Below, in pieces: positions 1-10,651 of a stretch of DNA of 64,000 bases. Source of the stretch: Umbilicaria muhlenbergii (lineage: Eukaryota > Ascomycota > Lecanoromycetes > Umbilicariales > Umbilicariaceae); the NCBI GenBank assembly GCA_000611775.1, contig KK106985.1, positions 1,226,291 to 1,290,290 of the forward strand, in the 5' to 3' direction. Made by a program: the position numbers and the translations under genes. The stretch's first letter is position 1. Each line of letters starts with the position of its first letter. Under the pieces are notes generated by a model that ran no database searches, was not told where the DNA came from, and saw only the letters and a list, made by a program, of their open reading frames with translations.

Positions 1-310
1 CACCTATAGCTTGGGTGATCGATACCTCATAAGTGCAGGCTCATGCTATCCCAATGATAGCTGCGCGGTGTTATAACCATCACTACTCCACGACGACAGG
101 GAAAGCCGTCAGTAAAGTAGCAACGTTCTTCCATTGCGAGGTGTCAAATGTGCTCAAAGCACTCGTTGCAAGAGTTCGGCTTTACGAAGTGAGAAACCCA
201 GCCGAAGCTGCGGAAAAACAAAAGGCCTTGTTCCGGAGTCGAAGGTAAGTTTCCCGAGTAATTTTCCAGAAATTCCATACCGCACAACGAAGTCAGAAGT
301 TCGGCATGTT
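1..310. other. 5' flank of BFR2, no gene seen
   Basis: Short open frames occur here, but none has recognisable protein content or joins convincingly to a neighbour. The stretch is best read as promoter and 5' leader of the BFR2 gene that starts at 311. Confidence 0.5.
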
Positions 311-2156
311 ATGGCGAAGACAAAGTCCCGCAAGACTTTAGCAGAACAGATAGCGGATCTCGATGATCCTACCCCCAAAGGTCAGGGATACGGCGTGCAA
401 AGAAAACTACACTACTGACCCCAGCCATAGATTTCGACCCTGAGGAGCACGGCGAAGTTTACCAAAATGGAGACGACGCAGAGTCGGAGGAAGACGAAGA
501 CGGAGACGAGATAGATGGGTCGCGGGAACATTACGTGGACGTTGGGTAATGTTCCAATGATCGAGTGAACCACACAAGTTTGTTAATATAATACTTAATA
601 GGAAGAGCAAGCTTCGCAAACACGACGACGCCGCATTGGGCCCTCAGTATGCGGGCTCGCGTATAAGCCGAGATGCACTGGTCGCAGATGAAAGTGACGA
701 CGAGCCTTTCCGCAGTGGTGCCGGCCAACAAGATGCCTCAGAGGATTCCGAGCATGCGGACCCGGAATACTTCCAGCTGGAGGACCAAGTGATAGATGAT
801 GAAGACATTGACAGCGACGAGGCATTTGGAGAAGGGGACGAGGAAAAGTTCAAAGGCTTCCTTTTCAGAGGTAGTGGAGCCCCTCACACGGGTCCAGCGG
901 ATGGGCAAAGCGGGGATAAAACCACGAATGGGGAACACTCGAGTTCAGAGGAAGATCTGGACATGGGGAATGAGGAAGAAGTCGATGGGGAATTGGGTGA
1001 AGACGTCGAAGCCTCATCAGATGATGGAGTGGGGAGTTCAGAACGCTCAGAAGAGGCATCGGAAGATGTCAGCGATATTGACAGCAGTGACGATGAAGAC
1101 ACTCTGGGCGATTCGAAGGCAGATGTCCGGGCTGAATTGCGTAAGATGATGGCAGAGGAGCAGAGATCAGTGGCCGCAACAATATCCCAAGCGGCAAAGG
1201 CAGACGCCGAGAAAGGCAAAGCAGTCAAACATCAGCGATCGACCTTCGACGCCCTCCTGAACACCAGAATAAAACTGCAAAAGGCACTGATCGCCAGCAA
1301 CTCTCTATCCGCTCCAAGCACTACCATCAAAGCCAGCGAAAGCGGTGAAGAAGCTATGCAAGCCGCCGAAACCGCAGCTCTGAAACTATGGAGCACCCTC
1401 GACGAACTCCGCCAGTCCCTTTCCCCCATCAGCACCAGCAAAAAACGTCCCTTCTCCGCCACCCACTCGACCCCCACCTCCACCATCTGGACACATATGC
1501 AAACCCACGAATCCGCCTCCCTCCCCTCCCGCCGCACGACCCTAACAAAATGGTCCTCGAAAGTCCACCTCGCCACCGCTCTCCCCACCCGTTCCAAACT
1601 CACCAACGCCCCCTCCCAGCAGCCCCTAACCGCCATCTTAGACGACCACCTCTCCTCCACCAACACCGACCGCCTCATCAAACGCACTCGCGTGCCTCGC
1701 TCATGCGCCCCCGTTCAAGCCCAATCCAACATCCCCGAAGACGCTCGCATCTACGACGACGCAGATTTCTACACGCTGCTACTGCGCGAACTCGTCGATC
1801 AGCGAATGGCCGACTCGGCAAACACTACCAACGCTAACGGGAGCGTTGGCCTCGCCTCTCTCAGCGCGGCGCTTCCGAATGCGGTTGCTGCGCGTAGGGG
1901 AGCGAAAGTGAAGAAGCGGGTGGACACGAAAGCGAGTAAAGGGCGGAAATTGAGATATACGGTGCATGAGAAGTTGCAGAATTTCATGGCGCCGGAGGAT
2001 CGGGGCAGTTGGGGAGAGAGGCAGGTGGATGAGTTGTTTGGGAGTTTATTGGGGAGGAGGGTGGGGTTGGGGGAGCAGGAGGGGTTGAAAGAGGATGGTA
2101 TAGATGAGGATGGAGTGGTTGGGGAGGAGGAAGGGTTGAAATTGTTTAGGAGTTAG
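311..2156 (+). CDS. BFR2: BFR2/AATF-family ribosome biogenesis protein
   Basis: Three exons (311-380, 431-545, 602-2156) give 579 residues. The start MAKTKSRKTLAEQIADLDDP is the conserved opening of the BFR2/AATF (Che-1) family. A long Asp/Glu-rich stretch follows (about residues 25-190). The middle holds the AATF leucine-zipper region with Lys/Gln-rich helices. The C-terminal TRAUB domain is recognisable by the KGRKLRYTVHEKLQNFM block and the FGSLLG motif. In yeast the protein acts in the nucleolus in small-subunit processome assembly and 18S rRNA maturation. Both introns are short (50 and 56 bp) with GT-AG ends, and phases match at both joins. The gene converges on the next one, with 208 bp between the stops. 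Codon use swings from C-rich in the middle to G-rich near the 3' end. Identification is by family motifs; function is inferred from the family. Confidence 0.9.
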
Positions 2157-2364
2157 TGGGGAGGGTGTGGGTGGAGGTGGGGGAGAGCATATAGCTATGT
2201 CTAGCTGTTGGTACTATAGTCAGGTAATTACTGATCGATTGTATGTATTTACAACCCTGCGATAGCGACTTGAGCACCCATCGTCCCAGCCCAGTCCGCA
2301 CCCTTTCCACCCTGAAAACGCCCAGTTCCAATTCCAATCCCCATACCCAACAGTCCTAAAGCTC

Positions 2365-4170
2365 CTAATAACCGTCATCCAGACTCTCCTGTGTTAAAGG
2401 CGGCGGAGCTGGCAAACTATCATTCATCAAACTATCTGGCAACAACTGGCTATCTGTCAATCTTTCCCCATTCCATACTAGTTCTACATCCTTCATCGGC
2501 GATGATGACAGCATAGCCGTGGGCGGAGGTGAAGATGAGTGCAATGGCGATGGTGGATGGAGTTGCGACCGAAGGTGCCGTGGCTGGGTGCGGAAATTGA
2601 GCGGCGAGGCCTGCGCCCGCGCGATATGTGGGGATGACTGTGTGACGTCGACGGTGGTTGCTTGGGAAGGACGTACTTGCGGTGGAAGGTCTGCGGAAAT
2701 GGCGTCGCTGGGGATATGTGGTAGATCTTGCTCTTCTTGCTCTTCTCGATCTTTTTGAATTCGTTCCTCGTCATCGAAGTTGCTAGGCGGTGAGTAATCT
2801 CGCCAGGCGGACTGGAATTGAGATTCCGTTTCTAGAATAGGACAGGGTTGAGTAAGGCGGATGAGGTCGTTGGTGAGCTGGTCGGAGGCTTCGTCTGATT
2901 CCGTTCTTGTAAAAAGTGGCCTGTTTGGATTGGAACTTTTTGGTGGTGTGGAGATCAGGCTGCCAGGAGCGGGGCTACGCTGAGATAGGCCGCTCGGCGT
3001 GGTTCTGCTAGATCCTCCGAACTGCACAGCTGGCTTCCTAAGCAGCTGTTGATGTGTCTGGGAATTCGCTTCAGTGTGCCCGCTACCAGTAAGCCCCGTT
3101 GCGGCCTCATTACTGCCGAGGCTAGGTCCGTCGTTCTCTTTTGGTTCCGTTGACTGTTGTTGCGGTTGATTACAAGTTTGACTAGAGAGTATGCCGAAAG
3201 CGCCCAGGGCAGCCTGTGTATCGTTCCCAACATCGAAGTCATCATCCTTACCAACACCGTCACTCTCGTCCGAAGAGTCGGCTACTTCGGATTTGATGCT
3301 CTTGCACTCGGCGGCAGAAGAGAGAACCACATCGGTCGTTTCTGTGCCCGGAATCTCCCTATCAGCTGAATCGTTGGCCTCCTTCTTTCGAGTGTTTTTC
3401 TCGAAATGTTCCGGATGGTCCATCAACCGAAGGAAAGACGCTCCTGCCGCTACGTATTCTTCCGTACTCTGCTGCCTTGACGACCGACTTCTAGATGACC
3501 TTGAGCTATCTTCTTTTTCGTAGTCATAGGTATCCTCCACTTCCAGCTTCGGTGTGAGATCAATACCCTTCCTTGTGCCTGGAGGTAATGGACGTGACAT
3601 CATAAAATTCGTAGATCGCTGTTTCAATGGTGATCTGCTGTTACTTCGCGCTGATGTCCGGCTTCTCATTGAGAGTGGCGTATCCGCAGGGGATTGGGAA
3701 GAAGGTATCTCCATTCTCCTGATCTTCTTTGGGGTCCTCGGCGGTGGCATACTGAAGGGTGCGGTATCTACATGCGGCTGCGAAGACTGTGAAGGATCCT
3801 CGTCGATCTGTGTAGGTCGTACTTCTTCCATGTCTTCCGACCTCGTCTCTTGGTGACGCTTAGCATCCGCTTTGGTAGCCCTTGTTTCTACGTTCCTGGT
3901 TGGCGGCGCTTCGGGCATCGTCTTCCGTCTCTTTCTTGCCCTCGGGCCCTCATCTTCGATATAGTTGAGATCAACACCTTCATCTTCCGACGAGTACCTA
4001 GAGACGAAGTCAATCTGGGTGAGCGTCTGCTGTCGGGTCCTTGGCGTCGAAAGGGAGAGATTCTTTGGGGTGACAGTGCGGTTTCGAGGCGTGAAATGGG
4101 CTTGCTTCGGTCTTTCAACAGTCTCATATGTTCGTGGAGTAGGCCGATGTCTCTTCCTCCGAGTAGGCAT
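2365..4170 (-). CDS. hypothetical low-complexity, probably nuclear protein
   Basis: A single exon of 601 residues. The longest open frame begins further upstream at a GTG, so I set the start at the first ATG (MPTRRKRHRPTPRTYETV). The protein is rich in Ser, Pro, Arg, Gln and acidic residues. Basic patches near the N terminus (RRKRHR, RARKRRKT) look like nuclear localisation signals. Several SP/TP motifs (SQSPADTPLS, SPLKQRS, SSPMKD) could be proline-directed kinase sites. The C terminus is more ordered, with a short block around LVWNGERLTDSQLLPDS that may be conserved. I see no catalytic domain and do not recognise the family. It is convergent with BFR2. The unbroken frame of this length with fungal-type codon use supports a real gene; a hidden intron cannot be ruled out. 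Confidence 0.7.
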   Translation of the reverse strand: MPTRRKRHRPTPRTYETVERPKQAHFTPRNRTVTPKNLSLSTPRTRQQTLTQIDFVSRYSSEDEGVDLNYIEDEGPRARKRRKTMPEAPPTRNVETRATKADAKRHQETRSEDMEEVRPTQIDEDPSQSSQPHVDTAPFSMPPPRTPKKIRRMEIPSSQSPADTPLSMRSRTSARSNSRSPLKQRSTNFMMSRPLPPGTRKGIDLTPKLEVEDTYDYEKEDSSRSSRSRSSRQQSTEEYVAAGASFLRLMDHPEHFEKNTRKKEANDSADREIPGTETTDVVLSSAAECKSIKSEVADSSDESDGVGKDDDFDVGNDTQAALGAFGILSSQTCNQPQQQSTEPKENDGPSLGSNEAATGLTGSGHTEANSQTHQQLLRKPAVQFGGSSRTTPSGLSQRSPAPGSLISTPPKSSNPNRPLFTRTESDEASDQLTNDLIRLTQPCPILETESQFQSAWRDYSPPSNFDDEERIQKDREEQEEQDLPHIPSDAISADLPPQVRPSQATTVDVTQSSPHIARAQASPLNFRTQPRHLRSQLHPPSPLHSSSPPPTAMLSSSPMKDVELVWNGERLTDSQLLPDSLMNDSLPAPPPLTQESLDDGY

Positions 4171-4984
4171 CACTGTGTCATGATAAGCTTCCACCGGATC
4201 GGCTAGATATTGCAGAGGGCGCAGGTCTGCTCGTCAGACGCGCTGCCTGGCTTTCCGGGAGACGCGTTCAATTACTAAGCGGCGTCATCGCCACATAAGG
4301 CTGAGCAGGCATGCCTGCCGTTCACCAGCGACATCAACAGACCGGAACACCACTCACTGTAGAAAGCTCCTAGATGACTGTGAAATCCCATGTGAAGGGT
4401 TTGATACCCGTGCCTGAGGTTTTTGCTGGCTACGTTCGAGAGGAAAGTGAGCACAATTGTATGCTGGTAGAGTAAGTGTACATTAACCTGAAGGGCTCCG
4501 GCGAAACATAGGATTTCCGCGATGCTATACTGTAAAATAAATCCTTGGTTCATGAGCCGAGTCCATAGGCCATTGACAACTTACATATAGAGCTATATCT
4601 CAAGCGCTTGATACAAGCTATGAGAAGATACAGCACGATAATACTGGGCCAAAATGGCTGTCCGCTTCATCAATTCATTACCATTGCACGTAGCTATCCT
4701 CACGCATTGTGATCTAAATTAACAATAAAGGTATATTTGCCCTCGAAATGGTTTCAATCCTGGCCGGGAGCCATCTGCTTTTCTACCTTGAGTACTGGAG
4801 ATGCAGTGCTTCTCTTGGCCTGACTGACAGCAAAGCTCGTTCACAGATCGGGCTATAGACAAGCTAGTATAAAGTAGCCATATGCTGTGGGACTTGTCTA
4901 CTTGCTTCCTGCCCCTTGGATGATATGGTATATGACAGCATTTCCTCGAACTTAACGCAAAAACGAAACGAGCAATCCTCTTTA
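4171..4984. other. intergenic, nothing recognised
   Basis: Stop-rich in all frames apart from short shadow frames. It holds the upstream region of the gene ending at 2365 and the 3' flank of the gene ending at 4985. No repeat or RNA gene was seen. Confidence 0.5.
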
Positions 4985-5761
4985 TCAGACAGCAAGACCT
5001 AAAACGCGCAACCATAAAAGGCCAAACCACCAGACCAAAACCCATCCGCCTATAATTCGGTATGCTTGCACGATTTTCGTCATGGTGGAGAGAGCAAAGC
5101 TGGGACCCACGATGACACAGCAACGGTCGTGATCTTGCTGTTCTTGCCGCATTTGATTCGCTCCTTGCGCGGGTTCCGGCCAAATCACCCTCATCTCGTG
5201 CAAATGATTTTGCGGCGGAGCGGGATTCACTCCACCCTCCGGAGCAGCAGGTGGAACTCCTGGTTGATTTTGCTGCGGAGCGGGATTCCATGGTGGATAG
5301 CGGAAGCGTGCGCGCTGGCCGATACGGCGTATTCTTTCATAACCTCCAGCCAAGGCTTCTTTCAATACTCTCAAGGCTGAATCCACCCTGTGGGCTGGCT
5401 CTGCCAGTTGCCCACGTGGCAAAGGACGCCTTTCCTCCATCATTGTTACAAGTCTGCCGAGCCATATTCTGAGATCTGGGGCCGAAAGTCGTTTAATTTG
5501 GGCTATGAATAGGTTTATCATTCTTGGGTCATGGGTGCCGATCCATACTTGCAATTCCACGTGGATGTAGGGGACGGTGTTATGGCTGAATAGATCAACG
5601 TTATACAGACTGTACGGTTCCTGCCGGTGCCTAATATAAAAGATCTTTTTGTAGTCTCTGCCTCTTGAGGACAAGGTCAGCAACCAATGAGGATAGTCGG
5701 TGTCAGGCTCGTAACCGTAACCCGCGTAAATATCCACTGGGTCCTGCGGGTGAAATGGCAT
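4985..5761 (-). CDS. hypothetical protein with Pro/Gln repeat
   Basis: Open frame of 258 residues from an ATG (MPFHPQDPVDIYAGYGYEPD). The first ~130 residues look globular (aromatic-rich, e.g. YPHWLLTLSSRGRDY and HVELQVWIGTHDPRM). Around residues 165-195 lies a duplicated Pro/Gln-rich element (NPAPQQNQPGV and NPAPPQNHLHE), encoded by an imperfect DNA direct repeat. The last ~30 residues are very hydrophobic; this may be a true membrane segment or read-through into a 3' intron, so the C terminus is uncertain. I do not recognise the family. The gene lies 180 bp from a small inverted-repeat element that occupies its upstream region. Confidence 0.5.
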   Translation of the reverse strand: MPFHPQDPVDIYAGYGYEPDTDYPHWLLTLSSRGRDYKKIFYIRHRQEPYSLYNVDLFSHNTVPYIHVELQVWIGTHDPRMINLFIAQIKRLSAPDLRIWLGRLVTMMEERRPLPRGQLAEPAHRVDSALRVLKEALAGGYERIRRIGQRARFRYPPWNPAPQQNQPGVPPAAPEGGVNPAPPQNHLHEMRVIWPEPAQGANQMRQEQQDHDRCCVIVGPSFALSTMTKIVQAYRIIGGWVLVWWFGLLWLRVLGLAV

Positions 5762-5941
5762 TGTTGTTGTGTGATATAAGGCCCATGAATTGCGAGCAGT
5801 TTACAGAGACTCCTGCCTTCTTCCATTCATCCGCTGTCATCTTTTTTATACTTTATACTGTCTTTGTCATGCGATAATCTTTATCAGTCTTTTCCGGAAA
5901 CGGGTGTTGCTTCTTTGACTGCTTAGAATGAGGATGTGCCC

Positions 5942-6029
5942 GGGGGTCCTCGTAAAATGACACCCCATTTTCTTAGAATGACACCCCCTTTTAATACATT
6001 GACACCCCCACCCACGCTAGCCTAATCGG
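5942..6029 (+). repeat. left terminal inverted repeat of the 935-bp element
   Basis: It pairs with 6777-6876. The inner ends share CCTAATCGG. The left arm has an extra ~11-bp stretch (acccacgctag) absent on the right, and the right arm has one additional copy of the cattgacacccc subrepeat. Confidence 0.8.
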
Positions 6030-6074
6030 GCAGTTATTTCAAGAATTCGTGTTTTTATGTTTCAGATATCAAGG

Positions 6075-6110
6075 ATAACGAAAAGGGACGCAGGCGTGCC
6101 TTTTCGTTAT
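6075..6110. repeat. perfect 12-bp hairpin inside the element
   Basis: ATAACGAAAAGG at 6075-6086 is followed after 12 bases by its exact reverse complement CCTTTTCGTTAT at 6099-6110. It lies just inside the left arm of the element. Confidence 0.7.
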
Positions 6111-6776
6111 ATATGTCCTCAATATACTGGGGTATTTCGGGGCTGTTAATCATTAAGGCAGAGAGAATTTTGGCCTGGTTTAACATGAATTTGAGTCTCT
6201 GTATTAATGAATTCAGAGACAGCAGGCGTCAGGGCTTCCTTTCAGAGTGTGAGGTGACTTATAATGAAGCTGACGTCATGATTATGGCCTGGTTTTTTCA
6301 CATCTAGGGTCCACTCCCCCCCTTTTTGGAGGGCCACTGCCTCAAAGGGGCATCCGACCATACAGGTGAATGTATGACGGCGTTTTTAAAGGTCTCAGAG
6401 AGGAGAGCGTTGGCTGTGAGTAGCTCCTTTATTGCAACAAAGGTAGACTCTAACCGTAACCCCCTTTTTCTCAATGGATCAACATTTATCTACAGCGAAA
6501 CCCTGCTTCAAAGCATAAGAGCTTCAGCTGTCATAAAAGACTCTTCAATACAGGGTGGCTGAAGGCTCATTGAGGCAGGCGCCTCGTCCCCAGATGAGGC
6601 GGAGAAGGAGGATGGGTCGTGGTTCATAATTGAGGGGCGCAGGTGTAGGGTATTGAGGTGTAAGTTGAGCTTCAGGGGTGTATAAGGGCAGTCGCGCGTT
6701 GAAAAATCCTTTCCCACGTGTCGTACGTGCGTGTCTAATTATACCCAATATAGCTAGCTAGTCACGTTAGAATTAT

Positions 6777-6876
6777 CCGATTAGGGGGGTGTCAATGTAT
6801 CAAGAAAGGGGGTGTCAATGTATTAAAAGGGGGTTGTCATTCAAAGAAAATGAGGTGTCATTTTACGAGGACCCCC
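6777..6876 (-). repeat. right terminal inverted repeat of the 935-bp element
   Basis: Reverse complement of the left arm, with a few substitutions and one additional internal subrepeat. Confidence 0.8.
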
Positions 6877-7289
6877 AACTCAGTACAACAATCTTACATG
6901 AGAGTCTTTACTAGAAACGAAACATGGATTCGTTGCGATCGTCCCACGCACCTTTCCGAATCCGGAAGACCGGGGTCATGTGAGATCGCGACGTGATTCA
7001 CTCACTAAGCGACGTCAACGTGCAACGCCTCGGGATGTCTGTACATACATTGGTGACAGCGAATATCAATCTTATCTCTCGTCTACAAGTTGTGTTAAGC
7101 AGTCAAAGGGTTCTATACTGTACAGTCTTTTCGTCCCATGGCAAATGAGACCTTGGGTGCATGATGTGCTTCACTCGTGTAATGCTAGAAAGGTAGATGC
7201 GGTTGATCTGGGGTTGATTATTTTCTACTCTCCCAATCTTGCCAACTGCATAATTTGTTGAGGTTTTCTGGCTGTTGATGCTGTCCAAG

Positions 7290-10200
7290 ATGGTCAACAC
7301 CGAAGGCAAAAAGAAACGGACAAGGGGTGTCCGAAGCAGTGCATCGAAGCGTTCGCGTGGGGCCTCTGCCCGAGATGCTATACCCGATGTCTACCAAGAA
7401 ATGCTTGCCGATGCTATGTCTTCGTCACCAACTCGACTCAGTAAGGAGGGTCGGACCATGAAGCGGCGCAGGGTAGGCGGCCGCGTAGTCGCGCAGGGCG
7501 CGGATGACGAAACCTTGCATCCCTTGGATTACGCATCGACCTTCGCTGGCGATACCTATGCAGGCGACAGCGTCGTTAGCACTGGCCTGGCTGGCCAACA
7601 AACAGCGTACAATGATTCGAATGATTCCGCCGAAAGTGATATGGCCTGGGAGGAGGTCGAATTGAAAGTTGGAAACACAAACCATGCCTCCAACGACAGT
7701 GCCAACGATGAGGGTCCAATGGAACTGACTCTAGGTGACAGCCGTAAGGAATATCGATCCCATGGGCCGCCTAAGAGGAAGCCAGCGACGGCTGCGGAGA
7801 AAAAGATAAGATTGGAAGTCCACAAAATGCATTTGCTTAGCCTGCTTGTGCACATATATAAACGGAACCACTGGTGTAATGATCAAGGGGTTCAGGTGTG
7901 TTTTATCTCGTGTCTACCCCGGCACTCAACGCATCGTTGATGATGTTTAGGGTCAACTCAAAAGGTTTTTGACGAAGAAAACAATTTCATATCTAAACCC
8001 CGATGAGAGTCTGTCCCAGTTTCAGCATTCTAGGTCGTTCATTGATGGCTTGACCCAAGCAAGTGCGGCCTTCAAGAGAGAGTTTAAGATTACCGCGAGA
8101 GGCATGAGCAGGTCTTACTGGGCTGAGAGTTCAGAAGCTTTGGCCAATGTAAGTTATCGGCCGACAATGCCATACTAGGGGGTATCGAGGGCCATAGGTG
8201 AAACGTCGAGACTAAGTATGCTAACGCTGCTTCCTGCAGACCGAGCTCCCTAACGATCTCGACCTGCCAGTGCAGAAGTCTGACTTTCGGCTACTGGCTC
8301 GAAAGTTGGAAGGCTCCCGAGACATTGGCTCTCAGTTGTTCTGTGGCCTATTGCGATCCGCCGGTGTAGAAGCAAGATTAGTATGCTCACTTCAGCCTTT
8401 GCCGTTCACCTTTACGACAAAAAGCAGTACACCTCAAAATCCCAGATCAGTCATGATTATTGCGGATTCAGAAAACCGAACGGCTACTTCCGATGACGAG
8501 AGCGGAGCTGACGCTGGCACCGACACTTCAAGCCGTACCGTTGATATAACTGCGCCGAGGAGTCTGGCCCGTCGAATCAACGATACACGGCGCCAACGGA
8601 TAGGGCAAACGGCGATACACTCCAATGACTCTGGAGTCACCCCACAAACAAAGAGTTAGTGTTACTTTGCTCATGAAAGATAATCCACTAAATGTGGATT
8701 GAGTAGAACCTCGACGGAAGCGAATCATAGAGTCCCGATACCCAATCTACTGGATCGAAGCCTTCAACGCCGCAGGCCAAAAATGGATCCCCGTAGACCC
8801 TCTCGTCACAAACACAGTAGCCAAACCCTCCAAGTTCGAGCCTCCTGCCAGCGATCCCGAGAACAACATGAGCTACGTCATAGCCTTTGAAAACGACGGC
8901 ACTGCTCGAGACATCACCCGACGATACGTGCGGGCCTACAACGCCAAGACCAGGAAGAATAGAGTCGAGGTCACCAAAGGCGGCGAAAGATGGTGGCGAA
9001 GAGTACTGAAATTGTTCGACAGATCGTATGATCTCGACCGAGACCAAGTCGAAGAAGCGGAATTGGCTGCAAAAGAGGCTGCGGAGGAGATGCCGAGGAA
9101 TGTGCAAGATTTCAAGGATCATCCATACTATGCGCTCGAACGGCACTTGCGGCGGAACGAAGTCATTCACCCGAAACGTGAGGTCGGAAAGGTAACAGCT
9201 GGTAGAGCTGGCGCGGGTGGTAGTGACAAGGCTCTGGAGTCAATCTATAGACGGCGCGATGTCCATATCGTCAAGAGTGCAGATAGCTGGTACAGACTTG
9301 GCAGGGAGATCAGACCAGGGGAGCAGCCTCTCAAACGAGTTCAGCCACGCCGCGGTCGTGAACCAAGAGTAGAGGAGGATGGACCGGGTGATGAGGATGA
9401 AGAAGGGGCGGGCACGGGACTTTATGCGCCTTTCCAGACAGCTACATACGAGGCCCCACCAGTGGTTAATGGTCGGATCCCCAAGAATGAATATGGTAAT
9501 CTCGATATCTACGTTCCCACTATGGTACCGAAGGGTGGGATACATATCGTACACCCGGAAACCGCTCGTGCAGCCAAGGTCTTAGGCACTGATTACGCAG
9601 ACGCAGTCACTGGGTTCGAATTCCGAGGCCGTCACGGTACCGCCGTGATCAAGGGCGCTGTCGTGGCTGAAGAATATTCAGAGGCAGTGCAAGCAGTCAT
9701 AAGCGGGTTCAAAGACCAGCGAGCAGAAGCCGAAGAGCTACGGAGAAGTCATGAGGCAATTAGAATGTGGAAAAGGTTTATGGTTGGGCTTAGGATCAAG
9801 GAAAGGATCGAAGGTTATGATGTGGAGGGTGAGAGAGATGTGGTGAAAGAGGGGTTGGAGAAGGTGGACGAGGAGATGGAAGATGAAGGGGGTGGAGGCT
9901 TTGTGCCGGATAGAGATGGGGCCATTGCCGAGCCGACCGTTGCTCGGTCGTACCAGCCATATCCGGCAGTGTTCGAAGATGAGGGTGGTGGCTTCCTACC
10001 TGAAAGTCCTTTCGAGGGATCAGACCTGGTCCCAAGTCAAACCGAAGGTCACGTCACGCGCGATACAATAATCCAGTCTGAAGACCTACGAGGGGGTGGC
10101 TTTCTATATGATGCTATCGACGAAGATGCAGAAGAAGCTTTGAGAGACACCGAAATGGCGTATGCAAAAGGACATGTTATCCGAGACTTTTCGGATAAGG

Positions 10201-10649
10201 GGCAAGCTGAACCACATGATGTGGGTGAATTCTCCTCGTCAGGCGAAGCTGACCAAGGTGGTGGCTTTATTGTCGATGACGACCCAGCCAACAGCGATAG
10301 AAGTCCCTCTCAGTCGAAGATTCTGCCTCAGATGACAGCAGGTCTCGGCTTGACTGATCACGAGCTCGCAGAAGCTACCATGTTGCAGCAGATGCAAGAG
10401 AGTCAAGGCAAAACCATCCACCCGCCCGAAATGAAAGAAAGGGATCAGACTATGCCAGTGCCCGAACAAGAGGACATGCCAGCGGGTGATCGCAACGTCG
10501 AGGGGAATCCACAGCAAGCATCTGAGGCCGAGGAGCAAGTTTCTGTTCCAGGACACATGACATCCGATGAAGAAGAAGATCGGGGTTCGCTTCTGTCACA
10601 TGATCCGGAGGACGATGATGCCGAACCTGAATGGTTGGCGAGCGACTAG
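7290..10649 (+). CDS. RAD4: RAD4/XPC-family DNA damage recognition protein
   Basis: Four exons (7290-7895, 7951-8148, 8240-8654, 8707-10649) give 1053 residues. I chose the ATG at 7290 (MVNTEGKKKRTRG) over the in-frame ATG at 7278 because its context (AAG before, G after) is better. Residues ~190-460 hold the transglutaminase-like fold, split across exons 1-4, with the block YPIYWIEAFNAAGQKWIPVD. Beta-hairpin domains follow: BHD1 (FKDHPYYALERHLRRNEVIH, ~541-560), BHD2 (IYRRRDVHIVKSADSWYRLG, ~586-605) and BHD3 (NEYGNLDIYVPTMVPKGGIH, ~667-686). The ~320-residue tail is acidic and contains four GGGF motifs. In the family this protein, with Rad23, binds helix-distorting lesions to start nucleotide excision repair. 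Its stop is only 2 bp from the stop of the gene on the other strand. Confidence 0.95.
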
Positions 10650-10651
10650 CG

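Larger units (their letters stand above)
5942..6876. mobile_element. non-autonomous terminal-inverted-repeat element (MITE-like), 935 bp
   Basis: Both ends carry the same inverted sequence beginning GGGGGTCCTCGTAAAATGAC. The matching arms run about 88 bp on the left and 100 bp on the right. Each arm contains iterated short direct repeats of the type ATGACACCCC. The interior has no transposase-like frame, so the element looks non-autonomous. I could not find a clear target-site duplication (left flank ends gatgtgccc, right flank starts aactcagtac), so the superfamily is unassigned; long arms would be compatible with a Mutator-like origin, which is only a guess. It lies between the divergent starts of the gene ending at 5761 and RAD4. 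Confidence 0.75.

Noticed and set aside
1388-1837. 149-codon His/Pro/Arg-rich frame within BFR2
   Set aside because: Shadow of the BFR2 coding sequence in another frame, caused by its pyrimidine-rich codons.
9600-9620. Another B-box-like GGTTCGAATTCC
   Set aside because: It is inside the RAD4 coding sequence; no tRNA fold.
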